A model generated the notes under the pieces. That model did no database searches. It was not told where the DNA came from and was given only the letters and a program-made list of their open reading frames with translations. Both the position numbers and the translations under genes were made by a program. From Sphingomonas sp. So64.6b (lineage in GTDB: Bacteria; Pseudomonadota; Alphaproteobacteria; Sphingomonadales; Sphingomonadaceae), in contig NZ_CP048817.1 in assembly GCF_014171475.1 (NCBI RefSeq), forward strand, positions 2,666,001 through 2,730,000: DNA of 64,000 bases, in the 5' to 3' direction. Shown piece by piece: positions 1 to 9,176 of this stretch (position 1 is its first letter; each line of letters opens with the position of its first letter).

Positions 1-329
1 TTGCCTTTCCCCACCGCCCGCAGCTGATAATGCCAGGTTGGATGATCATCCGGGCCGCCGCGTACATCATCGGGCCAGCGCGCCATTTCCAGAAACAAGC
101 GCCGGTCGCGCTCCGCACCTTCGGCCCGGTCGATCGCCACCTGAAACGGGCCGGGATCGGGGTGAGCGGCGAGCAGCCGCAACATTTCCGCGACCGCCGC
201 CGGGTCGTCGCGCATCAGCTCGTCATAGGCGATGGCGGCAGCGACCATATGCCCCGGCCGCGACCAGGCGCTGGCGGGCGCCGGCGCAACGATGGCAGCG
301 ACGATCAGCAACGCGAGTGGCGGTTTCAT
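1..329 (-). CDS. S1/P1 nuclease family protein (5' part only)
   Basis: Partial gene running off the left edge; about 109 N-terminal codons are present. It has a signal peptide ending in APASA, and the predicted mature protein starts with Trp followed by SRPGH. In S1/P1 nucleases the mature N-terminal Trp and the nearby His are zinc ligands. A second family-like block, WPDDV followed by TWHYQ, lies near residues 87-104. The family are secreted zinc phosphodiesterases that cut single-stranded nucleic acid and remove 3' phosphates. The start lies 11 nt after the stop of the TonB-dependent receptor on the same strand, so the two are probably co-transcribed. The C-terminal zinc ligands are outside the window, so activity cannot be judged. 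Confidence 0.7.
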   Translation of the reverse strand, partial: MKPPLALLIVAAIVAPAPASAWSRPGHMVAAAIAYDELMRDDPAAVAEMLRLLAAHPDPGPFQVAIDRAEGAERDRRLFLEMARWPDDVRGGPDDHPTWHYQLRAVGKG

Positions 330-340
330 CTCGAATCCTC

Positions 341-2608
341 TCAGAAGTTCAGCGTCGCGCGGGCGAAAAATTCACGGCCATTGGTGCCGATCGCGCCGGC
401 CTCAGGGTAGAGCAGGCCCCCGCCCTGGGTCAGCGCTCGCTCGATAGTTTTGTCGGGATAGGCATTGGTCAGGTTGAGGATGCCGATGCCGAAGCGAAGG
501 CGATCGGCGACTTTGAGTTCGGCGGTGATGTCGATCGATGTCACCGCGCCATAGGTCTGCGGCGTCAGCACCGAGGTGGTGGTGAACGCGCCGAACCGCA
601 CCACATCGGCACCGAGGCTGAAATCGCCCGCGTCGATCCGCGCGGCGAAGGTCAGCTTCTCCTCGGGCTGCGCTACGGTGAGCAATTGCAATGCGGGACC
701 ACCGAGCAGCGGCAGCGAAGGGATCACGCGATTGACCGCCAATCGGTTCACCCTGGTTTCAACATGGGTGTAGCTGGCGGTGAGATTAGCGCGAATGTCG
801 CCAAAGCGCCGCGTCCAGTCGGCGGTGATCTCATACCCTTTCGTGGTGGTGTCGAGCGCATTGGTGAAGAAGCGCGCCTGCGACGCATTGGTGATGCCCG
901 CCGCTTGCAGGATCGCCGTGACCGCCGTGCCACTGAGCGTCTCGCTCAGCGCGATGCGATCGTCGATCTCGATATGGAAGACGTCGGCCGACAGGACGAA
1001 GCCCTTGAAGGGCTTGAGCACCAGTCCGCCGCTCAGGTTGCGCGACCGTTCTTCGCGCAGTGGCGCCGCACCCAATGCGACCGCCACAGGGTCGGACACC
1101 GCGAACGTGCCGATATTGACCAGCACGCCGCCGCTCGACTGGCTGGTGACGGTGCTGAAAAATTGCTGCTGCAGCGATGGCGCGCGAAACCCGGTCGACG
1201 CGGTGGCGCGGAACGCGATCACCTCAGCCGGCTTGTAGAAGAAGCTCAGCTTGCCGGTCGTCGCGTTGCCAAAGTCACTATAGCGTTCGTGGCGCACCGC
1301 GGCACCCAGGTTCAGGCCCTGGATCGGGCTCAGCTCGGCATCGGCGTAAAAGCTCCAGGCGTGGCGGCTCTCATCGACCGGGATCGGCGGATTGTAACCG
1401 GGAAAGCCCTGAGCTCCCGCACCGACATAGGATCCCGGCTCGCCCCGGCGCAGCTTGAACGTCTCGTAGCGGTGCTCCGCACCCGCCGCTAGGTTGAGTC
1501 CGGCGGCAAAATCGATCTTCCGGCTGATGTCCAGATTGGCCACGTTCTGGAAATAGCGCGCGCCGCCGCCGGCAAAGCCGCGCGGACTGGCAGCGCCGAG
1601 AGAAGTATTGACCGTGCCGAACACCCCGAACGTGGCGTCGCTCAGGCCGGCCGTGTCGCTGAGATCGAAGCGCCACGCGCCCAGGTCGCCCGAGACGCCG
1701 ACCGAACCACCCGCATCGTCAAGGTTCACGCGGATGTGCGGCACGAACCCCTGCGGGTAAAAGGCCGGAGCGATCGCCGGCGCGCGATATTGTGCCGGGC
1801 TGGTCGAGCGGCGATGATCGTAAATGCCCTGCGCGTAGAGTTCGACCGCACCTATCGGCAGGCGGAAACTGCCGGCCAGGTTCAGGTCGAGCGATTTCGG
1901 ATCACCCTGCTCGCTGGTGATGCGGCCGAAACGGCTGTCGACGCCCGCGCGGTTGGTTGCGCCACGGTCACGCAGTTCCGCGGTGAGGTTGAGTGACCCG
2001 CCTTCGCCGATCGTGAAGCCATGGTTAAGCGCGGCGACCAGGGTTCGGCCATCGCCCTGCTCGGTGATGCCGGATTGAACACTGGCGAAACCGCCCTTGG
2101 CGGACGAGCGCAGCGTGATGTTGATCACACCGGCAATCGCGTCCGACCCATATTGCGCGGCGGCGCCATCGCGCAGGATCTCGATCCGCTCGATCGCCGA
2201 TACCGGAATCGCGCCAAGGTCGACCGGTACCGATCCGCGCCCGACGACATTGTTGAAATTGAGCACCGACGACAAATGCCATCGTTTGCCGTTGACCAGC
2301 ACCAGCACCTGATCGGGTGCCAGCCCGCGGAGCGTCGCAGCGCGGGTATTGGCGCCGGACGGGCCAGTCGCGGTCCGCGGATAGTTGAACGACGGCGCCA
2401 GATATTGGAGCGTGCGATTGAGATCGGTCAGACCGCGCGCCTGAAGGGCCTCGCTGTCGAACACGTCGATCGGCGACGGCGATTCGTCCGCCAGCCGGCC
2501 CGGCGCGCGGCTGCCGACGATGAGAATGTCCGCCCCTTCCGTTTCCTGGGCAAAAGCCGGTGTCGCCACCGATGCGGTGAGCATAATAATGGCGAGTGTT
2601 GAACGCAT
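341..2608 (-). CDS. TonB-dependent outer-membrane receptor
   Basis: 755-residue TonB-dependent receptor. A signal peptide (MRSTLAIIMLTASVATPAFA) is followed by a plug domain (about residues 45-165, with the typical VLVNGKR, IERIEILRDGAAAQYGSDAIAGV-type block around residues 105-165) and a C-terminal beta-barrel ending in FFARATLNF, with the usual terminal Phe. The longer frame upstream is rejected: the ATG at 2608 is preceded by a GGGGGAT ribosome-binding site and starts directly with the signal peptide. Substrate is unknown. The gene is divergent from a LysR regulator and followed at 11 nt by a predicted secreted nuclease, which suggests uptake of something released from nucleic acid or phosphoesters (inference). 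Confidence 0.93.
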   Translation of the reverse strand: MRSTLAIIMLTASVATPAFAQETEGADILIVGSRAPGRLADESPSPIDVFDSEALQARGLTDLNRTLQYLAPSFNYPRTATGPSGANTRAATLRGLAPDQVLVLVNGKRWHLSSVLNFNNVVGRGSVPVDLGAIPVSAIERIEILRDGAAAQYGSDAIAGVINITLRSSAKGGFASVQSGITEQGDGRTLVAALNHGFTIGEGGSLNLTAELRDRGATNRAGVDSRFGRITSEQGDPKSLDLNLAGSFRLPIGAVELYAQGIYDHRRSTSPAQYRAPAIAPAFYPQGFVPHIRVNLDDAGGSVGVSGDLGAWRFDLSDTAGLSDATFGVFGTVNTSLGAASPRGFAGGGARYFQNVANLDISRKIDFAAGLNLAAGAEHRYETFKLRRGEPGSYVGAGAQGFPGYNPPIPVDESRHAWSFYADAELSPIQGLNLGAAVRHERYSDFGNATTGKLSFFYKPAEVIAFRATASTGFRAPSLQQQFFSTVTSQSSGGVLVNIGTFAVSDPVAVALGAAPLREERSRNLSGGLVLKPFKGFVLSADVFHIEIDDRIALSETLSGTAVTAILQAAGITNASQARFFTNALDTTTKGYEITADWTRRFGDIRANLTASYTHVETRVNRLAVNRVIPSLPLLGGPALQLLTVAQPEEKLTFAARIDAGDFSLGADVVRFGAFTTTSVLTPQTYGAVTSIDITAELKVADRLRFGIGILNLTNAYPDKTIERALTQGGGLLYPEAGAIGTNGREFFARATLNF

Positions 2609-2685
2609 GATCGATCCCCCGAATTTACGGGCGGTCCATAAGCGCGGGGGGATCGGCACCGGTATCGCGCAAAACCGCACACCGC

Positions 2686-2702
2686 GTTGCGTGGGACGCA
2701 AC
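2686..2702. promoter_or_regulatory. LysR-type operator (T-N11-A palindrome)
   Basis: Perfect inverted repeat GTTGCGT-ggg-ACGCAAC in the 127-nt region between the divergent receptor and LysR genes. It contains the T-N11-A core expected of LysR-family binding sites (TGCG...CGCA). A second 10-bp palindrome, GTCACGTGAC, follows at 2709-2718, close to the regulator's own start. Position and symmetry fit a site used both for autoregulation and for control of the receptor. Binding itself is inferred. Confidence 0.55.
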
Positions 2703-2735
2703 GGAACCGTCACGTGACAATGCTAAGCCCTCTTC

Positions 2736-3668
2736 ATGCTGCGCCAGATGCCCCCATTGGAAGCCGTTGAGGCCTTCCTCGCCGCAGCCCGGTCGCGCAG
2801 CTTCCGCACCGCCGCCGCGTCGCTCGCGCTCAGCCCCTCGGCATTTTCGCGGCGCATCCAGCTGCTCGAGCGCTTCGCCGGCCGACAGCTGTTCCAGCGC
2901 TCCGGTGCGGCGACGTTCCTCAGTACGGACGGAGAACGGTATTTGGCGGACGTCGGTCCTGCGATCGAGGCGATCCTGCAGGCGACGAACTCGCTCCGCC
3001 AGCTCGATGGCGATCGCGCGATTCGCATGGCCACCTCGCACTCAATGGCGGCGGAATGGCTGATGCCGCGGCTTCCGAAGCTCTTGTCGGAAACCGGCAT
3101 CGAACTCGAACTGACTGTATCGCGAGACCCGGAACGCCTGCGTTCGCAGGTGGTGGACGTGGCGCTTTGGGGCGGCCCGACCCCCGATAAAACGCCCCTT
3201 ATCGATGTCATCGCGGATCTGGATGCGGTGCCCGTCGTGGCGCCACGGCTGTTCGACGAAGGTTCGCCGCCCCGTACCCTCGCCGATCTTGCCGGGCAGC
3301 CATTGATCGAAGTTCGGTCGAACGCCGGGCTCTGGCGACATTGGCTGCGCAAGGCCGGCTATCACGGCCCGGCGCCAGCGGTTGCGGCGCGGTACGATAC
3401 CAACCAACTCAAGAATGAAGCGGCAGCGTCAGGCCTCGGCGTTGCGCTAGCCACCCCAATGGTGGCGGAGCGCTTTTTGACTGATCGACGACTGGTCGCC
3501 TTCACCCATATGCGGCGGCCCACCGACCACTCTTATTGCCTGCACTATGCCAGCAGCGACGTACGCGCGCGCATCGGCGTCCGGACCCTGCTGGACTGGC
3601 TCAAAACCGAAGCGCGAGCTTCACTCAGGCGATACGACCGCTGGTACGAAGCAGAGAAATGCTCCTGA
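2736..3668 (+). CDS. LysR-family transcriptional regulator (GcvA-like)
   Basis: 310 residues. An N-terminal winged helix-turn-helix (about 7-66: PPLEAVEAFLAAARSRSF, then ALSPSAFSRRIQLLE as the recognition helix region) is followed by a LysR substrate-binding domain (about 95-300). The phrasing MPPLEAVEAF and the hinge before RIRMATSHS-type strand resemble the GcvA subgroup. It is divergently transcribed from the TonB-dependent receptor with 127 nt between starts, the classical arrangement for a LysR regulator and its target. A T-N11-A palindrome lies between them. The co-inducer is unknown. Confidence 0.9.
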   Translation: MLRQMPPLEAVEAFLAAARSRSFRTAAASLALSPSAFSRRIQLLERFAGRQLFQRSGAATFLSTDGERYLADVGPAIEAILQATNSLRQLDGDRAIRMATSHSMAAEWLMPRLPKLLSETGIELELTVSRDPERLRSQVVDVALWGGPTPDKTPLIDVIADLDAVPVVAPRLFDEGSPPRTLADLAGQPLIEVRSNAGLWRHWLRKAGYHGPAPAVAARYDTNQLKNEAAASGLGVALATPMVAERFLTDRRLVAFTHMRRPTDHSYCLHYASSDVRARIGVRTLLDWLKTEARASLRRYDRWYEAEKCS

Positions 3669-3690
3669 GCGGTCGTCGCTGAAACGTGAT

Positions 3691-4344
3691 TTAGCGCGTG
3701 GCGTTATATTTCAGCTGATCATCGGTCAGCTGGAAACCGACCAGTGCCTCGAACGTCGCACGTTGCACCGCCTGACGAATCTCCGGGGCGGTCAGCGGGT
3801 CGACCGCGGCATCGCTGTCGCCGGCCTTGCGCTTCTGGGTCAGCTTCTGCTTCACGTCATCGGGCAGCGTCGCGGCACTGCGAGCGATGATCGTGCTCGC
3901 CTGGCCGCTGGCCGAGGCGCGGGTCTGGCCGGCATCGAAATGCACGTTGACGCGCCCGATCCGCTTGGCGACCACTGCGCTGCCGCCGCGCACGACGGTG
4001 ATGAAATAGGGCAAGACGACGTCGCGCGCGGCATCGGCGCGGACGCGGCTGGCGCGAATCTCGAAGGTCACGTTGGTGACGATGTCATTGGTCGCATCGG
4101 CGCAGGTCGACCGCACATTGGTCATCGACGCGGTCACGTCGATCGCCGACGCGTCGCGGCTCGCCGGTGGGTCGAATATGGTGATGTCGCCGGTGGAGGC
4201 GGGAACGCCGACCGTCGGGCAGGCCGAACGGATCGCAGTAATGCCGACGCCGCTGGAAAGGTCGATCTCGCCCTTGCCGCCGCAGCCGCCGATAAACAGC
4301 ATCGCAATAAGGGGAACGACGATTTTCGGAGCTGTCACGGGCAT
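3691..4344 (-). CDS. Hypothetical lipoprotein
   Basis: 217-residue predicted lipoprotein. The N-terminus MPVTAPKIVVPLIAMLF is followed by lipobox IGGC, so lipidation is expected at about Cys21. The body is rich in T, A, D and V, without a domain I recognise; the segment DPPASRDASAIDVTASMTN looks like a beta-rich fold. The start is set at the ATG at 4344 because AAGG sits 5 nt upstream; an in-frame GTG two codons earlier overlaps that ribosome-binding site. It is convergent with the LysR gene (22 nt apart) and divergent from ispH. Function is unknown. Confidence 0.75.
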   Translation of the reverse strand: MPVTAPKIVVPLIAMLFIGGCGGKGEIDLSSGVGITAIRSACPTVGVPASTGDITIFDPPASRDASAIDVTASMTNVRSTCADATNDIVTNVTFEIRASRVRADAARDVVLPYFITVVRGGSAVVAKRIGRVNVHFDAGQTRASASGQASTIIARSAATLPDDVKQKLTQKRKAGDSDAAVDPLTAPEIRQAVQRATFEALVGFQLTDDQLKYNATR

Positions 4345-4364
4345 ACGCACCTTATCACAAGGAA

Positions 4365-4392
4365 GGGGCCGTGGTGCTTGCGCACCGGCCCC
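4365..4392. promoter_or_regulatory. Hairpin in the divergent ispH/lipoprotein promoter region
   Basis: GGGGCC-gt-GGTGC, a short loop, then GCACC-GGCCCC forms an 11-bp stem with a 2-nt bulge. It lies between the divergent lipoprotein gene and ispH and has no T-run on either side, so it is not a normal terminator. It could be a 5' UTR structure or a repeat-type hairpin. Confidence 0.35.
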
Positions 4393-4456
4393 GGAACTTC
4401 AATCACCATAGGAACCGGCTTTCGCGCACGCAAGCAATCGCGTAAAGCCGCGCGAC

Positions 4457-5413
4457 ATGAGCATCTCGGAAAAACCCGCCCTCCAATTGCTGATCGCGGC
4501 CCCGCGCGGATTTTGCGCTGGCGTCGACCGCGCGATCCGAATCGTCGAGCTGGCAATCGAGAAGCACGGCGCGCCGGTCTATGTCCGGCACGAGATCGTC
4601 CATAACAAATATGTCGTCGATGCATTGAAGGCCAAAGGCGCGGTGTTCGTCGAGGAACTCGACGCCGTGCCCCAAGGCGTGCCGGTGGTGTTCTCCGCGC
4701 ACGGCGTGCCCAAATCGGTCCCGGCCGCGGCGCAGGATCGCGGCCTGACCTATCTCGACGCGACCTGCCCATTGGTATCGAAGGTTCATCGTCAGGCCGA
4801 GCGCCTCGTCGCGGCCGGGCGGCATATCGTGTTTATCGGCCATCTCGGCCATCCCGAGGTGATCGGCACCTTCGGCCAGGTGCCGGAAGGCGCGATGACC
4901 CTGATCGAGGATGTCGCCGATGCGGAGGCGTTCACACCCGCCGACCCGACCAACATCGCCTTCCTGACCCAAACCACCTTGTCGGTCGACGACACCGCCG
5001 ATGTCGTAGCGACCTTGCAGCGCCGCTTTCCAGCAATCCAGGCGCCCCGCCCCGACGATATCTGCTACGCCACGTCGAACCGGCAGACAGCGGTCAAATC
5101 GATCGCCTCGATGTGCGACGCGATGCTGGTGATCGGCGCGCCCAATTCGTCGAACTCGGTCCGGCTGGTCGAGGTCGCGGTGCGTGAGGGCACACCGGCC
5201 CGGCTGATCCAGCGCGCGACCGATCTCGATTTCGATTTCCTGACGGGCGTCAGGACGCTCGGCATCACTGCTGGCGCCTCCGCGCCGGAAATACTGGTCC
5301 GCGAGCTGGTCGACCGGTTGAGCGAGCGGTTCGAGGTCAGCGAGCGCGAAGTCGAGACCAATCGCGAAACGGTGTCGTTCAAGCTGCCCCGCGGCCTCGA
5401 AGCCGCGGCCTGA
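4457..5413 (+). CDS. ispH: 4-hydroxy-3-methylbut-2-enyl diphosphate reductase
   Basis: 318 residues, full length. It catalyses the last step of the MEP isoprenoid pathway, reducing HMBPP to IPP and DMAPP with a [4Fe-4S] cluster. The three cluster cysteines are visible at about Cys20 ([12 protein letters not shown]), Cys104 ([12 protein letters not shown]) and Cys203 ([14 protein letters not shown]). The family motifs VRHEIVHN and FSAHGVP are present, as is the conserved GAPNSSNS around residue 231. The TTG start of thrB follows the stop by only 4 nt, so ispH, thrB and rnhA look like one operon. Confidence 0.97.
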   Translation: MSISEKPALQLLIAAPRGFCAGVDRAIRIVELAIEKHGAPVYVRHEIVHNKYVVDALKAKGAVFVEELDAVPQGVPVVFSAHGVPKSVPAAAQDRGLTYLDATCPLVSKVHRQAERLVAAGRHIVFIGHLGHPEVIGTFGQVPEGAMTLIEDVADAEAFTPADPTNIAFLTQTTLSVDDTADVVATLQRRFPAIQAPRPDDICYATSNRQTAVKSIASMCDAMLVIGAPNSSNSVRLVEVAVREGTPARLIQRATDLDFDFLTGVRTLGITAGASAPEILVRELVDRLSERFEVSEREVETNRETVSFKLPRGLEAAA

Positions 5414-5417
5414 ACCC

Positions 5418-6374
5418 TTGGCCGTTTATACTCATGTGTCGGCCGAGGCGCTGGCCACGTTCCTTGCGCGCTACGACCATGGCGAACTGGTTTCGGCCAA
5501 GGGCATCGCGGAGGGCGTCGAGAACAGCAATTACATGGTCGACACGACCAGCGGTCGCTTCATCCTGACGCTTTATGAGAAACGAGTGGATCTGGGCGAC
5601 TTGCCCTTTTTCTTCGCGCTGCTCGATCATCTCGCCGAACGCGGCAATCCGGTCCCGCGCGCGCTCACCGATCGCGCGGGCGTAGCCATCCAGCAACTCG
5701 AAGGCCGCCCCGCCTGCCTGATCGAATTCCTGCCCGGCGTATCGGTCTCGCATCCGAACATCGCGCAAGCCTTCGCGACCGGCGCCGCGATGGGCCATAT
5801 GCACGAGTCGCTGACCGATTTCACCGGCGAACGCCCCAACAGCCTCGGCCCGGACGGCTGGACGGCGTTGCTGGCACGCTGCGGGCACGACCTCGACGCG
5901 ATTGAGCCGGGCCTGTTCGACCGTGTCAGCGGCGCGCTGGAATCGGTGCTGGCGGCATGGCCAAATGACCTGCCGCGCGGCGTGATCCATGCCGATCTGT
6001 TCCCCGACAATGTCCTGATGCTCGGCGACCGGGTCGGCGGCCTGATCGACTTCTACTTCGCCTGCACCGATATCCGCGCCTGGGACCTGGCGGTGATGCA
6101 CAGCGCCTGGTCGTTCGACGCGAGCGGCGCCAGTGTCGATCGCGCGGTCGGCGCGGCGCTGGTCAAAGGTTATGCCTCGCGCTTCCCCTTAAGCAATGCC
6201 GAGCGTGCGGCGCTACCTGTTCTGGCGCGCGGCGCGTGCATCCGCTTCCTGCTTACCCGTGCATGGGACTGGCTCAACACGCCCGCCGATGCGCTCGTCA
6301 CGCGCAAGGATCCGCTGGCCTATCTGCGCCGCCTCAACACTTATGATCAAATGGGCGAGACCCTCTTTCGATGA
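5418..6374 (+). CDS. thrB: Homoserine kinase (aminoglycoside-phosphotransferase fold)
   Basis: 318 residues starting at TTG, 4 nt after ispH ([12 protein letters not shown] is the usual N-terminus of this family in alphaproteobacteria). It phosphorylates homoserine in threonine synthesis. This is the APH-fold type, not the GHMP-kinase type of E. coli: the catalytic loop [14 protein letters not shown] (about residue 190) and the metal-binding LIDFYFAC are visible. It overlaps rnhA by 4 nt (ATGA), suggesting translational coupling. Confidence 0.94.
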   Translation: MAVYTHVSAEALATFLARYDHGELVSAKGIAEGVENSNYMVDTTSGRFILTLYEKRVDLGDLPFFFALLDHLAERGNPVPRALTDRAGVAIQQLEGRPACLIEFLPGVSVSHPNIAQAFATGAAMGHMHESLTDFTGERPNSLGPDGWTALLARCGHDLDAIEPGLFDRVSGALESVLAAWPNDLPRGVIHADLFPDNVLMLGDRVGGLIDFYFACTDIRAWDLAVMHSAWSFDASGASVDRAVGAALVKGYASRFPLSNAERAALPVLARGACIRFLLTRAWDWLNTPADALVTRKDPLAYLRRLNTYDQMGETLFR

Positions 6375-6832
6375 CCGAAATCACTGCAGAGCTCACGCGA
6401 GTCGAGATCGCCACCGATGGCGCATGCAAGGGCAATCCCGGCCCCGGCGGCTGGGGCGCGCTGATTCGCGCCGGCGGCAAGGAAAAGGAATTGTCCGGCG
6501 GCGAGAAGCTGACAACCAACAACCGGATGGAACTGACCGCCGCGATCGAAGGACTGAACGCACTGAAGCGGCCCTGCCTCGTCGCGCTGTCGACCGACAG
6601 TCGTTACGTGATGGACGGACTGACCAAATGGATCAAAGGCTGGCAACGCAATGGCTGGAAGACGGCCGACAAGAAGCCGGTCAAGAATGCCGACCTGTGG
6701 CAGGCGCTGCTCGACGCGGCCAAGCCGCATCGCATCGAATGGAAATGGGTGAAGGGCCATGCCGGCCACCCCGACAATGAACGGGCTGACCGGCTGGCAA
6801 GCGACGCGGCCGACGCCGCGCGCAAAGGCTAA
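6371..6832 (+). CDS. rnhA: Ribonuclease HI
   Basis: 153 residues, standard length. It degrades the RNA strand of RNA-DNA hybrids (Okazaki primers, R-loops). All acidic active-site blocks are present: [18 protein letters not shown] (first Asp), [13 protein letters not shown] (Glu), [11 protein letters not shown] (second Asp) and [17 protein letters not shown] (His and last Asp). It is the last gene of the ispH-thrB-rnhA group, starting inside the thrB stop, and convergent with a small DUF1508 gene 3 nt away. Confidence 0.97.
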   Translation: MTEITAELTRVEIATDGACKGNPGPGGWGALIRAGGKEKELSGGEKLTTNNRMELTAAIEGLNALKRPCLVALSTDSRYVMDGLTKWIKGWQRNGWKTADKKPVKNADLWQALLDAAKPHRIEWKWVKGHAGHPDNERADRLASDAADAARKG

Positions 6833-6835
6833 AAC

Positions 6836-7012
6836 TCAGCTATTGTCTTCGATCTCGGCGCCGGGACCGTTCTTCTGGATCGACTCGATCGCCTCTTTGG
6901 CAGACGACTTGCTTGAATAACCTTCGGTCGAAAACATCGTTTCGCTGTTATATTTGAAGCGAACGCGGAACTCGCCGGCCTTGTCCTTATAGATCTCGAA
7001 CTTGTGCGCCAT
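6836..7012 (-). CDS. DUF1508 (YegP-like) small protein
   Basis: 58 residues: MAHKFEIYKDKAGEFRVRF then FKYNSETMFSTEGYSSKSSA, matching the single-repeat YegP/DUF1508 family. The function of the family is not settled. The start is the second ATG (7012): GGAGG lies 6 nt upstream, whereas the first in-frame ATG at 7018 directly abuts that site and is too close to be used. Convergent with rnhA. Confidence 0.85.
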   Translation of the reverse strand: MAHKFEIYKDKAGEFRVRFKYNSETMFSTEGYSSKSSAKEAIESIQKNGPGAEIEDNS

Positions 7013-7060
7013 GGTCATCCTCCGTCGTTGGACCTGGCCAGACTAAGCCGGAAAATCCCG

Positions 7061-8161
7061 TTACGCCAGCGGTCTGAAACGGCCGGGCGCGTACGTCGCA
7101 GGATCGATCGCGGCGACCACCGAATCGGGTGCGCGCCCAAGCAATAGCGCGGCAGCGAGCGCGGCGGCGGCCGGTGCGGTCTGGATGCCGAAACCACCCT
7201 GCCCGGCGCACCAGAAAAAGCCGGGAAGGACGGAGTCGAAGCCGTAAACCGGCAGCCGATCGGGTGCGAAGCTGCGCAGCCCCGCCCATTTATGCTCCAC
7301 CGCGACGACCGGCCAGTCGACGACATGTTCGAACCGGTCGACCGCAATCGCCACGTCGATTTCCTCCGGCGCGATATCGCCCGGCTCGACCGGCGTCTCG
7401 TCATGCGGGCTGAGCCAAAGCCGGCCCTCGCCTTCGGGTTTGAAATAGAACCGCCCGGCGATGTCGATGACCATCGGCATGCCGGCGGGAAGCGCGGCGT
7501 CGGTGCGCAATTGCACCATGGTGCGGCGATTGGGCTGCAGCCCGATTGGTGCCGCCCCGGCCAGCGCGGCGACCCGGTCCGCCCAGGCGCCGGCGGCATT
7601 GACCAGCACGGTCGCGGCAACGTCCTGTCCGCCAGCGTCGATGCGCCAGCCAGCCCCTTCGCGCACCGCGCCGCGCAACGGCGCCGACAGCTTCAGCACG
7701 GCGCCCGTACGCCGTGCTTCGACGAGATAATGGGCATGCAGCGCGGCGACGTCGATATAGGCGCTGCTCGCCTCCAGCACGCCAAGCGTCCAGTCCGGCC
7801 GGATACCGGCAATCACCGTCGACGGATCCAGCGCCGACAGTGCCACGCCCGTGCCGTCGAACTTGGTGAGGAAAGCATGAATCGCCGCGCTGTCGGCGGC
7901 GCGGCCGATATGCAGCGACCCGAGCGGCGCAAGGAACCCGCCCGCTTGCAGCGCCGGCCCCGAAGCGGTGGTCAGCGGCTGCACGCCGGGCCCACCATAG
8001 GTTTCGGACCAGAAGGCCGCCGAACGCCCGGTGGAATGATAACCCGGCTGATCCTCGGCCTCGACCAGCACCACCGACGCATGCGGTGCAACCGCGGCCG
8101 CGAGGCTCGCGCCGGCAATGCCCGCACCGACGATCGCGATATCATATCGTTCCACCGTCAC
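7061..8161 (-). CDS. FAD-dependent oxidoreductase (DadA/D-amino-acid oxidase fold)
   Basis: About 366 residues from a GTG start (MTVERYDIAIVGAGIAG). The N-terminal Rossmann dinucleotide motif GAGIAG is followed by VLVEAEDQPGYHSTGRSAA, the typical second strand and FAD loop of the DAO family. The C-terminal half has WAGLRSFAPDRLPVYGF and CAGQGGFGIQTAPAAA, the family's FAD-closing segment. The substrate is probably a secondary amine or amino acid (family knowledge). The start is uncertain: GTG at 8161 or 8155. It lies 22 nt after the alpha/beta hydrolase gene on the same strand. Confidence 0.85.
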   Translation of the reverse strand: MTVERYDIAIVGAGIAGASLAAAVAPHASVVLVEAEDQPGYHSTGRSAAFWSETYGGPGVQPLTTASGPALQAGGFLAPLGSLHIGRAADSAAIHAFLTKFDGTGVALSALDPSTVIAGIRPDWTLGVLEASSAYIDVAALHAHYLVEARRTGAVLKLSAPLRGAVREGAGWRIDAGGQDVAATVLVNAAGAWADRVAALAGAAPIGLQPNRRTMVQLRTDAALPAGMPMVIDIAGRFYFKPEGEGRLWLSPHDETPVEPGDIAPEEIDVAIAVDRFEHVVDWPVVAVEHKWAGLRSFAPDRLPVYGFDSVLPGFFWCAGQGGFGIQTAPAAAALAAALLLGRAPDSVVAAIDPATYAPGRFRPLA

Positions 8162-8183
8162 CCGCCCACTGTTCCCAACCGAG

Positions 8184-9128
8184 TCAGGCCCGCGCGCGCG
8201 ACGCGAGGAAGATGTCGATCTCACCGATCGCGCGATTGCGCACCGCGTCGGCCTCGCGCAGCACTTCATGCGCCGATTCCCTGCCGAATCGCACGACCCG
8301 GGCATCGGGCAGCCTGGCCGCGACCTGCAACGCCGCCTTGGGGTTCACCAGCTTGTCGGCTTCGGCGACGATCAGCAGCGTCGGCACGGCCATCTTTCTG
8401 AGCCGGGGATCGTCGCGCTGGCGCCGAGTCGATTCGAACGCCTGCATCACCCAGCGCCAGCTCGGCGGGCCGAGCAGCAATTCCGGTTTGGTCGTCTGCC
8501 AGAATATCTCATCGTCATAACGATCGCGATCATGCGTCAATAATGCCTGACGCGTCACCGTCGTCGCGGGGCGTTCATTGACCTTCCACGCCGCTCGCGC
8601 CGAGTTACCCACCCCGCCGAGCATCTTGGCCATTCGCTCGCCGAGCCTGGCGCCAAGCGGGCTGTGCAGGCCGAGCATCGGCGCGATCAGCACCGCCGCG
8701 TCCGGTTTCGCGACACCTTCGGTCATCGCGCGCAGCACCAGATGGCCGCCCATCGAATGCCCCATCAGCACTTTAGGACCGGCGGCATCCCGCTGCCATT
8801 CCCTCCAGAAAGCGGCAAAGTCGGCGACATAAGTGTCGAAATTTTCGATATGGCCGACATGAAGGTCGGGTGAAGTGCGGCCCGATCCGGCTTGGCCGCG
8901 CCAATCGAGCGAGGTGATCGACCAGCCCCGAGCGTGCCAGTGCGCGAAAACTTCGAGATATTTCTCGAAAATATCGCCGCGCCCGCCCTCGAACAAAATG
9001 CTGCCGCGCATGGCCGAACCCTCGGCCGGCCAGTCGAAACGGCGGAAATCCCAGCCATCCGGCCCGCGCCATCGACCGATCCGGGCGTCGGCGGGAATCG
9101 CGCGGCGATACATTTCTGGTGAATCCAT
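8184..9128 (-). CDS. Alpha/beta hydrolase (lysophospholipase/monoacylglycerol lipase type)
   Basis: 314 residues of the serine-aminopeptidase S33/Hydrolase_4 type. The nucleophile elbow GHSMGG has Ser at about 125, the oxyanion region ILFEGGRGDIFEKY is near residue 45-57, and the LDWRGQAGSGR block is typical of lysophospholipase L2-like enzymes. The acid and His are likely in VAEADKLVN and ESAHEVLREAD near the C-terminus. No signal peptide, so probably cytosolic. It is divergent from cpaA and upstream of the FAD oxidoreductase. The physiological ester is unknown. Confidence 0.88.
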   Translation of the reverse strand: MDSPEMYRRAIPADARIGRWRGPDGWDFRRFDWPAEGSAMRGSILFEGGRGDIFEKYLEVFAHWHARGWSITSLDWRGQAGSGRTSPDLHVGHIENFDTYVADFAAFWREWQRDAAGPKVLMGHSMGGHLVLRAMTEGVAKPDAAVLIAPMLGLHSPLGARLGERMAKMLGGVGNSARAAWKVNERPATTVTRQALLTHDRDRYDDEIFWQTTKPELLLGPPSWRWVMQAFESTRRQRDDPRLRKMAVPTLLIVAEADKLVNPKAALQVAARLPDARVVRFGRESAHEVLREADAVRNRAIGEIDIFLASRARA

Positions 9129-9176
9129 CGGTGATCGTTACTTTTTGGAAAGCCATGCCGTCTAGGGAATTCCCTG

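Noticed and set aside
38..1492. Open frame of about 484 codons on the + strand
   Set aside because: Antisense to the TonB-dependent receptor; no recognisable domain.
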